Assembly (NCBI GenBank): GCA_020859995.1
Contig: JAJBVE010000056.1
Location: 1 to 34,487 of the forward strand
Direction of reading: 5' to 3'
Source of the DNA: Clostridiales bacterium
Lineage (GTDB): Bacteria; Bacillota; Clostridia; Lachnospirales; Lachnospiraceae
DNA: 34,487 bases
Shown here: piece by piece, positions 8,296 to 16,787 of the stretch
How positions within the stretch are numbered: the first letter of the stretch is position 1
How the letters are laid out: every line of letters begins with the position of its first letter
Translations under genes and position numbers: made by a program
The notes under the pieces: model-generated
What the model was told of the DNA's origin: nothing
What the model saw: only the letters and a program-made list of their open reading frames with translations
Databases searched by the model: none

Positions 8296-9633
8296 ATGAA
8301 TCAATCAGTGAGCAGTGAAGATATACTGCATTTCGAGGAGCTTTTTGACGCAGACCGCGCAAACCTGGTGGCGATGCATGCGGTGACGGCGAACGGTGTC
8401 CATGCGGCGGCGAAGGATATTCAGACCAGGCGTGAGGTGACGCATGATTTTTCCATCAGCCTGGAGCATGGGAAAATCACAAACCAGAAAAAAAGCGGAC
8501 GCTGCTGGATGTTTGCCGCGCTGAATGTCCTTCGCGCGCAGGTGATGAAGAAGACTGGTATGGAGACTTTCGAGTTGTCGCAGAATTATACACTGTTTTA
8601 CGACAAACTGGAGAAGGCAAATTATTTTCTGGAGAGCATTCTGTCTACGCTCGATACGCCGACGGACTCCCGCCTGATCGCGCATCTTCTGTCAGCTCCG
8701 GAAAATGACGGCGGGCAGTGGGATATGCTCTGTGCAATCATTGACAAATACGGACTGGTGCCGAAGTCAGCCATGCCGGAGAGTGAGGTTTCTTCGAACA
8801 CCCGTGAGCTGGGAGAGTACCTGACGGAAAAACTGCGTGAATTCGCCTGCGTTTTAAGAAGGGAATACGGCAAAGGGGTTTCTGTGCAGGAGCTGCGCAA
8901 AATGAAATTTTCCATGATGGAAGTCATTTACAACATGCTCTGCATCGGATTGGGAAAGCCTCCGAAAACCTTTGATCTGGAGTACCGGGACAAGGAGAAA
9001 AACTTCCATCGCGAGAGAAATCTGACACCGAAGGCGTTTTACGAGAAATACATAGGAGTTGATTTAAAGGACTATATCAGTCTGATCAACGCACCGACCG
9101 TGGATAAGCCCTATTACCGCAGCTATAGTGTGGAGTATCTGGGAAATGTGCTGGAAGGAAGACCTGTCCGCTATGTAAATCTTCCGATCGGGGAACTGAA
9201 AAAGGCCGCCATCGCCCAGCTGAAAGACGGAGAACCGGTCTGGTTTGGATGCGATGTTGGCCAGCGGATGGAGCGTGAAGCAGGTATTCTGGATCTGGAC
9301 ACCTATGGACTGGGGCAGCTCTTTGGCACCTCGTTTTCGATGTCAAAGGCAGAAAGACTGGATTATGGACAGAGCCTGATGACGCACGCGATGGTTTTCC
9401 AGGGCGTAAATCTGGACGAGAATGGGGCTCCGAACCGCTGGCAGGTGGAAAACAGCTGGGGCGATGAGAGCGGAAAGGAAGGCTATCTGGTGATGAGCGA
9501 CCGCTGGTTCGACGAGTACATGTATCAGGTTGTTGTGAATAAAAAGTATCTTTCTAAGGAAATCCTGGACGCTTATGAATCTGAGCCGATTCTTTTGAAA
9601 CCGTGGGATCCGATGGGCTCCCTGGCTTTATAA
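8296..9633 (+). CDS. pepC: C1-family aminopeptidase (PepC / bleomycin hydrolase type)
   Basis: 445-aa cytoplasmic cysteine aminopeptidase of peptidase family C1B. The papain-like triad is visible: Cys70 in KKSGRCWMFAALNV, His364 in LMTHAMVFQGV and Asn386 in WQVENSWGDE. Length matches lactococcal PepC. The typical C-terminal tail that self-compartmentalises the active site is present, ending PWDPMGSLAL. An AAGGAGG site lies 8 bases before the ATG at 8296. An in-frame extension starting at 8197 lies in a non-coding-looking leader and is not used. Its role is release of N-terminal residues from peptides during protein turnover. The 202-base gap before it holds two copies of a 10-base motif (see findings) but no promoter that I trust. 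Confidence 0.95.
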   Translation: MNQSVSSEDILHFEELFDADRANLVAMHAVTANGVHAAAKDIQTRREVTHDFSISLEHGKITNQKKSGRCWMFAALNVLRAQVMKKTGMETFELSQNYTLFYDKLEKANYFLESILSTLDTPTDSRLIAHLLSAPENDGGQWDMLCAIIDKYGLVPKSAMPESEVSSNTRELGEYLTEKLREFACVLRREYGKGVSVQELRKMKFSMMEVIYNMLCIGLGKPPKTFDLEYRDKEKNFHRERNLTPKAFYEKYIGVDLKDYISLINAPTVDKPYYRSYSVEYLGNVLEGRPVRYVNLPIGELKKAAIAQLKDGEPVWFGCDVGQRMEREAGILDLDTYGLGQLFGTSFSMSKAERLDYGQSLMTHAMVFQGVNLDENGAPNRWQVENSWGDESGKEGYLVMSDRWFDEYMYQVVVNKKYLSKEILDAYESEPILLKPWDPMGSLAL

Positions 9634-9708
9634 AATCGGTCTCTCGTGTAATTGCAGTCAGGCATAGAAAACAGGGCATCAGGGGAGCGGGAAAGGGATT
9701 TGGTATAC

Positions 9709-12700
9709 ATGGAGTGGGAAGATCGTTTTTCCCCGTCCGCGCTGCAGGCAGGAAGGGAACTGTATGAGCAGGGAAATGTCGGGTACCTGCGAAAAACAGA
9801 GAGGGGCTTTGAGACACAGGTTCATGACCGGAGAAATTTACAGGTGCGCGTTGGTATCAGCCGCGGGCGCCTGGCTTCTTTGTATTGTGATTGTCCGGAT
9901 TCTCAGTCCTGGTGCCGGCATGTTGCCGCTGCTCTGTTTGCTGCCGAAGCGTCTGATGAAGAAGCGCATCTGTTTTCCGCCGTTGATGAGAAATCAGTGT
10001 CGGAGACCAGTCCGTATTTTCAGATAGACCGCATCCGGGATTCTGTGGATTTTTCCAGCGAGGAGTTTGCGCAAGGCCGGCGTCTGATCCATACAGGCGC
10101 GCTTACCCTGCGCTCTGTAGAAACGGGATATACTTCTGCCCAGCAGTCAATGGTCGGCGTGGCGACTGGGGAACTTGTGACTTCTAATGGCACGGTCACG
10201 GTACAGATGACATTTACGGAAAACCAGATTATTTCAAGCACCTGCGGCTGCGTGGAGTGTCTGAGTAAATATTATTTTGTTTTTCAGCAAAACCGGAAAA
10301 AGTGCGCGCATCTGGCGGGACTGGTTCTTCTGACTGCGGAGTATCTGAGCAGACATGAGATTGGGGATGTTACAGATAAGGTGGGAGACGGGCTGATCCG
10401 GATGTATCAGGATGCCCGCGCGACAGCCTGGATGGAGGAACGGGAAGTCTGTCCGAATACATTGGAGCTTATTCCCCGGGTGCAGAGCCGGCCTCAGGAG
10501 TATGTGGTCGATTTCCGCGTCTGTGTGCGGGGAGGCCGAAAGTTTGTAATTAAAAATCTTTCGGAATTTGCGACGCTTGTGCAGGAAAGTAAAAACGCGC
10601 TTTATGGTTCCTCGACGGTTCTGAACCATAATCTCCGCAACTTTACTCCACAGGCACAGCGCTATGTCCGGTTCATCTGTGAGGCTATCAGTGAAGAAAG
10701 AGACTTTGAACGCCGCAGGAATACTGGTTTACGAGAAAATGGACCGCAGAAATATGAGATAGAAGGTCAGATTACACTTTCCGGGAAACGAATGGATGAC
10801 TTTTATGATCTGGCTGTTTCCACCGGACTGGAATATGAAGAGAAGACGCAGGGACAAAAGAAGAAATACGTACTTTCCTGCCGGGAAGCTAACCCTGCGA
10901 TTACGATGAAAATCCGCCCATACAGGGATGCAAATAAGGCTTTCGCGGGAGTGAATGTTTCTGTGGAACTGCCGGAGCTGCTCTATGGAATGAATGCGTT
11001 TTACTATATCGATGAGACGCATCTGAACCGCGTTGAAGCTGATTTTTCCCGGCATTTGCGGCCGCTGTTTTCGCTGGGCAGGGATCGAAATGTTTCGTTC
11101 CGGGTTGGCCGTCTTCAGCTTCCATCCTTTTACTATACAGTCCTTCCCGGACTGCGTGGGTATCTGACTGTAGATTCCCCTAAAGAAGATGAGATCCGGC
11201 AGCATCTTCGGCCCGAAGTGCGGTTTATATTCAGACTGGACGCGGAAGACGATGATCTTACCTGCCAGGCATTGGCGGTCTATGGACCGCGCGAGTATTC
11301 CCTGATGGAATCGATGAGGGATTCCCGGGAAGATGTTCCCGGGGATAAAAGGGAGCATTTTCGGAACAACTATCTAAATGAAGATCCGAATGAATATCGG
11401 GACGAGTTTCGAGAATCCGAAGCTTTGCATGCAGTGACGCACTATTTTTCAGCTCCGTATCCGGCGCAGGACGAATTTCGCTGTGAACGGGGCGGCGACG
11501 CTATGTATCTTGTACTGAGCGAGGGTGTGCATGCGCTGATGAAATACGGAGAGGTGCAGACGACCGAACGTTTTCAGCGTCTTCACCTGATTCAGAAGGT
11601 AAGTGTGCAGGTCGGCGTCTCCATTGAGAGTGGCCTGCTTTCCCTGACTGTCGCCTCGGAAGATCTTTCTATGGAGGAATTACTGGACGCTCTTTCCAGC
11701 TACCGCCGGAAAAAGACCTATCACCGGCTTAAAAATGGTGACTTTCTCGCGCTGAATGAGGACACCTATGGAATGCTCGATGAGATGCTGACCATGCTGC
11801 AGGTCCGTCCTGGTGAGTTTGTCGCCGGCAAGATGCAGATTCCGGCTTACCGCGCGCTTTACCTGGATAAAATGCTGGAGAATACCGAAGGTGTATACGC
11901 CCAGAGAGATGAACACTTCCAGAAACTGATTCGGGACTTTACAAACCTGAGGGAAAAAGAGTATCAGGTGCCGTCGGCCTTGCAAACAGTATTGCGCGGT
12001 TATCAGAAAACAGGATATCAGTGGCTGAGAATGCTCCGGGCTGGACATTTCGGCGGGATTCTGGCGGATGATATGGGACTGGGAAAGACGCTGCAGGTCA
12101 TTGCGCTGCTGCTTTCTTTGAAAGAGGAGGGCGAAAAGACTCCTTCTCTTATTATCACACCAGCTTCCCTGATCTATAACTGGGCGGAGGAGTTTGCCTG
12201 CTATGCGCCCGGCCTTTCCGTATGCATTGTGAGCGGGACCGCGGAAGAACGTCATAGAGTGATTCAGTCCATTCGCCCGCGCGGGATCTGGGATGTGATA
12301 ATTACTTCTTATGATCTGCTGAAACGGGACATTGATATGTATGAAGGCATTTCTTTTGCCTGTGAAGTGATCGATGAGGCACAGTATATTAAAAATCATC
12401 AGACAGCCGCTGCCAAATCAGTCAAACTAATCACGGCCGGGACTCGGTTTGCCCTGACCGGCACACCGATCGAAAACCGTCTGAGTGAGCTTTGGAGTAT
12501 TTTTGACTATCTCATGCCGGGATTTTTGTATCGTTATGAGGAGTTTCGTACAAATTTTGAACTGGAGATCGTGGAACATCAGAATGAAGTGGCAGCCAAA
12601 AAGCTGAAGAGACTGGTATCGCCTTTTATTTTGCGGCGTTTAAAGCAGGATGTCCTTTCCGACCTGCCGGAGAAAATGGAGGAAGTCCGATTTACGAGAC

Positions 12701-13386
12701 TGGGAGAAGAGCAGCGGAAGCTTTACGACGCGCAGGTGACGCATATGAGGCAGATGCTCGCGCGGCAGAGACCTGCCGAATTTCAGAAAAACCGGCTGCT
12801 GATCTTCCGGGAGCTGACCAGACTGCGGCAAATTTGCTGTGATCCGGCACTTTGTTTCGAGGACTATCATGGAGGCTCCGCGAAGCTGGAGAGCTGTCTG
12901 GATCTGGTGACGAGTGCCATTGAGGGCGGACACAGAATTCTGTTGTTTTCTCAGTTTACCTCGATGCTCTCTTTGATCAGAGCAGCCATTGAAGAACGAG
13001 GTATCAGCTATTACGAGATTACCGGAGATACACCGAAGGAAAAACGGATCTCCATGGTCAATGAGTTCAATCATAATGATGTGCAGGTATTTCTGATTTC
13101 CCTTAAAGCAGGGGGGACGGGGCTGAATCTGACTGGCGCTGACGTTGTCATTCACTACGATCCATGGTGGAACCTTGCCGCGCAGAACCAGGCGACTGAC
13201 CGGGCGCATCGCATCGGACAGGAAAGAATTGTGACGGTCTTCCGTCTGATTGCGAAAGACACGATAGAGGAAAAAATTCTCAAACTGCAGGAAAACAAGC
13301 AGAATCTGGCTGATCAGATCCTAAGCGGCAAGATGAGCAGCCTCTCGAATATGTCGCAGGAAGAGCTGCTGGAGCTTCTAGGATAA
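9709..13386 (+). CDS. SNF2-family DEAD/DEAH-box ATPase with two SWIM-like zinc motifs
   Basis: 1225-aa protein of the bacterial SNF2 group (SWIM zinc finger, SNF2-associated domain, helicase core). These are DNA-dependent translocases; the cellular task in bacteria is poorly known, with roles in remodelling RNA polymerase or DNA-bound proteins inferred from RapA-like relatives. Visible in order: SWIM motif Cys60, Cys62, Cys69, His71 (LYCDCPDSQSWCRH); a second CxC...CxH set, Cys179, Cys181, Cys199, His201; a long SNF2-associated region (about 230-730); Walker A GGILADDMGLGKT at 782-794; DEAQ box at 889-892; and the C-terminal helicase domain with LKAGGTGLNLTGAD and QATDRAHRIGQ. I picked the ATG at 9709; a TTG at 9652 gives 19 extra residues without support. 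It follows pepC by 75 bases. Confidence 0.92.
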   Translation: MEWEDRFSPSALQAGRELYEQGNVGYLRKTERGFETQVHDRRNLQVRVGISRGRLASLYCDCPDSQSWCRHVAAALFAAEASDEEAHLFSAVDEKSVSETSPYFQIDRIRDSVDFSSEEFAQGRRLIHTGALTLRSVETGYTSAQQSMVGVATGELVTSNGTVTVQMTFTENQIISSTCGCVECLSKYYFVFQQNRKKCAHLAGLVLLTAEYLSRHEIGDVTDKVGDGLIRMYQDARATAWMEEREVCPNTLELIPRVQSRPQEYVVDFRVCVRGGRKFVIKNLSEFATLVQESKNALYGSSTVLNHNLRNFTPQAQRYVRFICEAISEERDFERRRNTGLRENGPQKYEIEGQITLSGKRMDDFYDLAVSTGLEYEEKTQGQKKKYVLSCREANPAITMKIRPYRDANKAFAGVNVSVELPELLYGMNAFYYIDETHLNRVEADFSRHLRPLFSLGRDRNVSFRVGRLQLPSFYYTVLPGLRGYLTVDSPKEDEIRQHLRPEVRFIFRLDAEDDDLTCQALAVYGPREYSLMESMRDSREDVPGDKREHFRNNYLNEDPNEYRDEFRESEALHAVTHYFSAPYPAQDEFRCERGGDAMYLVLSEGVHALMKYGEVQTTERFQRLHLIQKVSVQVGVSIESGLLSLTVASEDLSMEELLDALSSYRRKKTYHRLKNGDFLALNEDTYGMLDEMLTMLQVRPGEFVAGKMQIPAYRALYLDKMLENTEGVYAQRDEHFQKLIRDFTNLREKEYQVPSALQTVLRGYQKTGYQWLRMLRAGHFGGILADDMGLGKTLQVIALLLSLKEEGEKTPSLIITPASLIYNWAEEFACYAPGLSVCIVSGTAEERHRVIQSIRPRGIWDVIITSYDLLKRDIDMYEGISFACEVIDEAQYIKNHQTAAAKSVKLITAGTRFALTGTPIENRLSELWSIFDYLMPGFLYRYEEFRTNFELEIVEHQNEVAAKKLKRLVSPFILRRLKQDVLSDLPEKMEEVRFTRLGEEQRKLYDAQVTHMRQMLARQRPAEFQKNRLLIFRELTRLRQICCDPALCFEDYHGGSAKLESCLDLVTSAIEGGHRILLFSQFTSMLSLIRAAIEERGISYYEITGDTPKEKRISMVNEFNHNDVQVFLISLKAGGTGLNLTGADVVIHYDPWWNLAAQNQATDRAHRIGQERIVTVFRLIAKDTIEEKILKLQENKQNLADQILSGKMSSLSNMSQEELLELLG

Positions 13387-13504
13387 CAGCAAAATGGCGA
13401 ACTGAAAGCGCTGTTTGAGCAGCTGCCTGAATCGCTGTCGGAGCCAGAACAGGAGCAGACTTTTTCCTGATGAACAATATGATACAGGCGAGAGTGCGAA
13501 GCAC

Positions 13505-13534
13505 GGAGCAATTCGTAGTCTCATGCTCTTTTTT
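13505..13534 (+). terminator. Weak intrinsic terminator after the SNF2 gene
   Basis: GGAGCA (13505-13510) and TGCTC (13524-13528) give a 5-bp stem around a ~13-base loop, followed directly by a run of six T. A smaller hairpin GTGC-GAA-GCAC lies just upstream. The stem is short, so terminator strength is doubtful, but position (118 bases after the SNF2 stop) and the T-run fit. Confidence 0.4.
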
Positions 13535-13584
13535 GCTTGAATCATAACATGAAAATGAAAAATACCGGGGTACTGGAAGTGCGT

Positions 13585-14676
13585 ATGTGGAAAAAAATCT
13601 GGAAAAAAATCAATCAGAAATCGCGCTATGATAACGAGCCGCAGCGCTCGGTTGTTTTGCTGCGCTGTGTTTATCTGATTCTGTTTGTGTATTATATTAT
13701 TTTCTTCCTTCTCATGGGCGCTGTGAGCGTGGCGAGCGGAAAACCGCTTAGAGTTTCCTGGATTGCGCTGATTTCCACATTTTTGACGATTTTGCTTTTC
13801 TGGCTGACCTATCATCAGCGGATTCGAAGAAACCTTATCCTTTATGTGATACTTGAACTTGTCTGGCTGACCGGTTTTGTCTATATCTTTGGCTGGAGCT
13901 GCGGCGCGCAGCAGATTATGTTTGTGCTGCTTGTGCTGGTTTATTTTTCTTTTTATGACGCGCTTCCCCAGAAAGCGGCTTTTACGGTGGGGCTTTTTCT
14001 GTTTCGTTTCGCGCTTTTTTATTACACCCTGACCCATGACCCATATTCCGCGCTGGAAGGGAACCTCTCGCTGATTCTGCAGGTGTGGAGCTCCATGTCC
14101 TTTTTTACGCTGATGGGAGTTATCTGCGGATTTTACAGCTCCAATATCGAGACCGCAGACAAAGCTCTGGTTCTCTATAATCAGCAGCTGCAGAAAATGG
14201 CTTCGGCGGATCCTCTCACCGGGATCTGGAACCGCCGAAGCATGCTTACCTTCCTGCACAGACAGATGGAACAGAGCCCGGACCGGGCTTTCTCCGTCGG
14301 CATGGGCGATATTGATTTGTTTAAACGTGTCAACGATAATTATGGCCATGACTGTGGAGACGCTGTATTGAAATGGCTTACCAAACAGCTGCAAAGCAAG
14401 CTGGAAGGAGTCGGCCAGATCTGCCGCTGGGGCGGGGAAGAGTTCCTTGTCTACTTCGCGGAAAAAAATGGAGACGAAGCTGTGAGCTTTCTGATGGATT
14501 TTACCATGGAACTCTCCCGGTCACCATTTCAGTGGAATGGCAAAGAGATCCCTGTTACGATGACGTTTGGCGTGGAGGAATATGATTTCCGCTCTGATCT
14601 GGATACTCTGATCAAAAAAGCGGATGAGAAACTCTACATAGGTAAAGAAGGCGGGCGTAACCAGGTTGTGTTCTGA
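13585..14676 (+). CDS. Membrane-bound diguanylate cyclase (GGDEF)
   Basis: 363-aa protein that should make cyclic di-GMP from two GTP. The N-terminal half (to about residue 195) has about six hydrophobic helices and no known sensor domain name. A linker (NQQLQKMASADPLTGIWNRRS) leads to a GGDEF domain with an intact GGEEF signature at residues 283-287 and the GDIDLFKRVNDNYGHDCGD block for GTP and metal binding. The RxxD inhibitory (I) site expected five residues before GGEEF is absent (EGVG there), so product feedback of that type is not predicted. I chose the ATG at 13585, with GGAAG 5 bases upstream, just before MWKKIWKKI; in-frame ATGs at 13549 and 13555 and a TTG at 13537 are alternatives. 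It is monocistronic, with tmRNA following. Confidence 0.9.
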   Translation: MWKKIWKKINQKSRYDNEPQRSVVLLRCVYLILFVYYIIFFLLMGAVSVASGKPLRVSWIALISTFLTILLFWLTYHQRIRRNLILYVILELVWLTGFVYIFGWSCGAQQIMFVLLVLVYFSFYDALPQKAAFTVGLFLFRFALFYYTLTHDPYSALEGNLSLILQVWSSMSFFTLMGVICGFYSSNIETADKALVLYNQQLQKMASADPLTGIWNRRSMLTFLHRQMEQSPDRAFSVGMGDIDLFKRVNDNYGHDCGDAVLKWLTKQLQSKLEGVGQICRWGGEEFLVYFAEKNGDEAVSFLMDFTMELSRSPFQWNGKEIPVTMTFGVEEYDFRSDLDTLIKKADEKLYIGKEGGRNQVVF

Positions 14677-14755
14677 ATGATTGCTGCTGGGCATACCTTG
14701 TCCGGATTTACAGTATTTCCTGCCTCGCAGGTGTGGCGATTGCAAAAGTTCCCCC

Positions 14756-14784
14756 TTGACAGATGGCACTTTAGAAGATAATAT
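14756..14784 (+). promoter_or_regulatory. Sigma-70-type promoter of tmRNA
   Basis: A consensus -35 TTGACA (14756-14761) is followed after 17 bases by TAATAT (14779-14784), which overlaps TATAAT (14782-14787). A start near 14790-14795 would leave about 55 leader bases before the mature tmRNA 5' end at 14849, to be removed by RNase P. This is the best promoter in the window. Confidence 0.85.
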
Positions 14785-14848
14785 AATTGCAGACATAAGG
14801 CCGCTTTTTGATGCGCAGCAGCGACTGCCGTATACAACGCGGCTCCCC

Positions 14849-15183
14849 GGGGTAGTAAAGGTTTCGACGGGGGCGATGAATCTGGAGAAGCTATCCGCAG
14901 GTGATGCGTCAAATCACAAATTAAAATTAAACGCTGAAGATAATTTAGCATACGCTGCCTGACGGCAGCTGTCTGACACAGAGCACCTGCACTTTGTGAC
15001 CAGGCATCGACTTTGCAGGAAACGACATATACTAAGCTTTGCGTATATGGGCGTATCATGAAGCTACTAAAAGCAGAAGGCTGTCAGCTGCCGCCTGCCG
15101 GAGGGAATGTCAAATAACTGACTATGATAGTAGAAGTACAGTGGATTTACCTTCGGACACGGGTTCGATTCCCGTCTGCTCCA
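14849..15183 (+). ncRNA. ssrA: Transfer-messenger RNA (tmRNA, ssrA)
   Basis: tmRNA rescues stalled ribosomes by acting first as alanyl-tRNA and then as mRNA for a degradation tag. The 5' end GGGGTAG (14849-14855) pairs with CTGCTCC (15176-15182) to form the acceptor stem; the base after it is A15183 and CCA is not encoded. The tRNA-like landmarks are GGTTTCGACGG near the 5' end and the T-loop GGGTTCGATTCCC at the 3' end. The internal reading frame from 14906 to 14962 encodes the tag ASNHKLKLNAEDNLAYAA and stops at TGA. It is immediately followed by a stem (GCTGCCTGACGGCAGC). A promoter lies upstream and a hairpin with TTTT starts 7 bases downstream. Length (335 nt) is normal. Confidence 0.95.
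14906..14962 (+). other. tmRNA tag-peptide reading frame
   Basis: The predicted resume codon is GCG (14906-14908), followed by 17 more codons and TGA at 14960-14962; the tag is ASNHKLKLNAEDNLAYAA (18 aa). The tag sequence is read directly. The resume codon is inferred from the usual Ala start of tags and could be off by a codon. The tag ends -AYAA rather than the commoner -ALAA. Confidence 0.75.
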
Positions 15184-15189
15184 TTTCAT

Positions 15190-15217
15190 GCGGTGCCTGG
15201 TTTATGGCATCGCTTTT
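15190..15217 (+). terminator. Intrinsic terminator of tmRNA
   Basis: GCGGTGCC (15190-15197) pairs with GGCATCGC (15206-15213) over 8 bp (one G-U) around an 8-base loop and is followed by TTTT. It starts 7 bases after the mature tmRNA 3' end, as expected. Confidence 0.85.
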
Positions 15218-15263
15218 ACAAAGCCCTTCTGGTGAAGACCGGATTCCGGCGGCTTTGATCACT

Positions 15264-15300
15264 CCCCTGGCTTCTGATGAAACCAGGGGTTTATGTTGTT
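15264..15300 (+). terminator. Second hairpin terminator downstream of tmRNA
   Basis: CCCCTGG (15264-15270) and CCAGGGG (15283-15289) form a perfect 7-bp stem with a 12-base loop, followed by a T-rich tail (TTTATGTTGTTTT). It probably backs up the tmRNA terminator. The rest of the 360-base gap (15301-15543) holds no gene or element that I can support, except an AAAGGAGG ribosome site just before the next start. Confidence 0.7.
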
Positions 15301-15543
15301 TTGCGCAGAACCGGTCAGGTGGCTCTACTCTTTGATCGCTCTATACGGATGCCAGCTGGACATCCAGTATTGTGCAGGCTGATAGGGGAAAGAAGGGACC
15401 CTGTCCGATTACATGACCGCGAAAGAAAATCAGCGGATTTATCCCCCGGCTGAGGTTTCCCCCCTGTATTGTGGTAGAATCAATGTGCTTCGGTTGTAAA
15501 TGAATATCATTTGTGTAAGGCACATGGATAAAGGAGGAACATA

Positions 15544-16449
15544 ATGGCAGAGAGACCGGTTTATATGGTAAAGACAAGGAAACCTTTTTACGAAATAGCA
15601 AATATGGAGTTTACGTGGAATGGTGGATTTGCGGTAAGCCAGAAACAGAAAAATATCAAAGCGCTTCACGCTGAGTTTTCGAGATCTTTTCCGGGGAAAA
15701 AGGTCCTGGAAATTTCCAGTAAATCCATGCAGGAGGGCGGGACGGCTCTCAGCGCTTTTTTCCTTCAGAAAATGGTGCCGCAGCTTGGCAGGAGCGTACC
15801 GGTAGAGTGTGCCTACCAGGCTGGGAAGGTGTTTAAAAACGGCGGTCCGTATCTGGACCTGCTGGATATGCAGTCGCGCGATGCAAGGAAGGATCCGCGG
15901 CTGAAGACAAGCGGGCAGCTGGTGCACTTTACCTTTGAAGGAGAGATTTTTCCATTAATTCCTGTATCGATTTTTTACGATTACCTGTATCTCAATGCCC
16001 TGCTGGAACACGAAGACCTTGCAGAGCTTGTGCTGGGATATGACGGTTTCACTGATATTGAGTTTAACCCAAACGCCGGGATGAGCACGCAGGCAAAAGC
16101 GGCGGCTGTGTTTGTTTCCCTTTCCAGAATGGGGGAGATTGATCAGGTGCGAAGCCTGGATTCGTTTCTGGCGCTCTATAAAAAGGAAACGGTACCCATT
16201 CAGGAAACTGTACTAGTTTCGGAGCCAGTACACATTCGACAATCGAAGCCCGTTCCGGGACCGGTACCTGTTCCGTCGGAAACGCGCAAGGAGATAAAGG
16301 CTGGCTATCATGTGAAACACAAAGCTTTTGGCGAGGGTATTGTCAGAAAGGTGGAGAAATCGTCTCTGACAATTGATTTCCCGACTGTGGGCGAAAAGAT
16401 CCTGGGGCAGAAGTGGTGTCTGGCAAATTGTGAGATCAGGGAAGGCTGA
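15544..16449 (+). CDS. NADAR-like protein (DarT1-associated antitoxin type) with C-terminal PcrA/UvrD Tudor-like segment
   Basis: 301-aa cytoplasmic protein. Residues 1-220 resemble what I know of the DarT1-associated NADAR antitoxin family (DUF6977): MAERPV start, FTWNGGFAVSQKQKNIKALH, LEISSKS, SAFFLQ, the KVFKNGGPYLDLLD segment, DARKDPRL and YDGFTDIEFNPNAGMSTQAK. Members remove ADP-ribose from guanine in DNA placed there by DarT1. After a Pro/Val/Glu-rich linker (about 222-250), residues 254-299 (GYHVKHKAFGEGIVRKV, then LTIDFPTVGEK) resemble the Tudor-like C-terminal tail of PcrA/UvrD, known to bind RNA polymerase. No DarT-like toxin lies within the window. AAAGGAGG precedes the ATG by 6-7 bases. 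Catalytic activity and the family name are from memory; the domain pair is the surer observation. Confidence 0.6.
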   Translation: MAERPVYMVKTRKPFYEIANMEFTWNGGFAVSQKQKNIKALHAEFSRSFPGKKVLEISSKSMQEGGTALSAFFLQKMVPQLGRSVPVECAYQAGKVFKNGGPYLDLLDMQSRDARKDPRLKTSGQLVHFTFEGEIFPLIPVSIFYDYLYLNALLEHEDLAELVLGYDGFTDIEFNPNAGMSTQAKAAAVFVSLSRMGEIDQVRSLDSFLALYKKETVPIQETVLVSEPVHIRQSKPVPGPVPVPSETRKEIKAGYHVKHKAFGEGIVRKVEKSSLTIDFPTVGEKILGQKWCLANCEIREG

Positions 16450-16787
16450 CGCACTTCGAAATGATCGTAGGCGATCTGAATTCTTTCCCTTTTCTGCCAG
16501 AATGACATTCATGGAAATACGGACACGCCGCATGACAATTCCGGATGGCAGGCTAAAGATCGCTGGCTGTCCGGAAGTATTACACAAAAAATACATAATT
16601 TACAGGACGTGCTTTCACAAGATCGTCATAATTCAATGTTACTTTTGAAAAAGAACTGTAATTATGAAGGTACTGAACAGTTACCTGTAATCACTATAGG
16701 CAACACAGCTTTGAAAAAAGCTGTACCTCAGTATAAAAGAAGACTTTTATCAGCTTATGAATGGAACAGGGAGAAAGGAGAAAACAT
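16450..16787 (+). promoter_or_regulatory. Non-coding leader of the two-component operon, with two hairpins
   Basis: This 338-base gap contains no convincing gene. A stem AGGTACTG/CAGTTACCT with one bulge lies at 16668-16686, and a perfect hairpin CAGCTTT-GAAA-AAAGCTG with a GNRA-type tetraloop at 16706-16723. TTGAAA (16711-16716) and TATAAA (16732-16737) are 15 bases apart, which is short for a promoter, so I only suggest it. A GAAAGGAG ribosome site at 16773-16780 serves the response regulator. Confidence 0.35.

Noticed and set aside
13378-14394. Open frame of about 338 codons opposite the diguanylate cyclase
   Set aside because: The product is Lys/Gln/His-rich and featureless, while the sense frame has a complete GGDEF domain.
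14681-14962. A 93-codon plus-strand protein ending in the tmRNA tag
   Set aside because: The frame runs through the tmRNA promoter and tRNA-like part; only the tag portion from 14906 is translated in trans-translation.
15150-15544. Integrative element at the tmRNA 3' end
   Set aside because: The ssrA 3' end is a common attachment site and an orphan antitoxin-like gene follows, but I found no integrase and no second copy of the ssrA 3' sequence.
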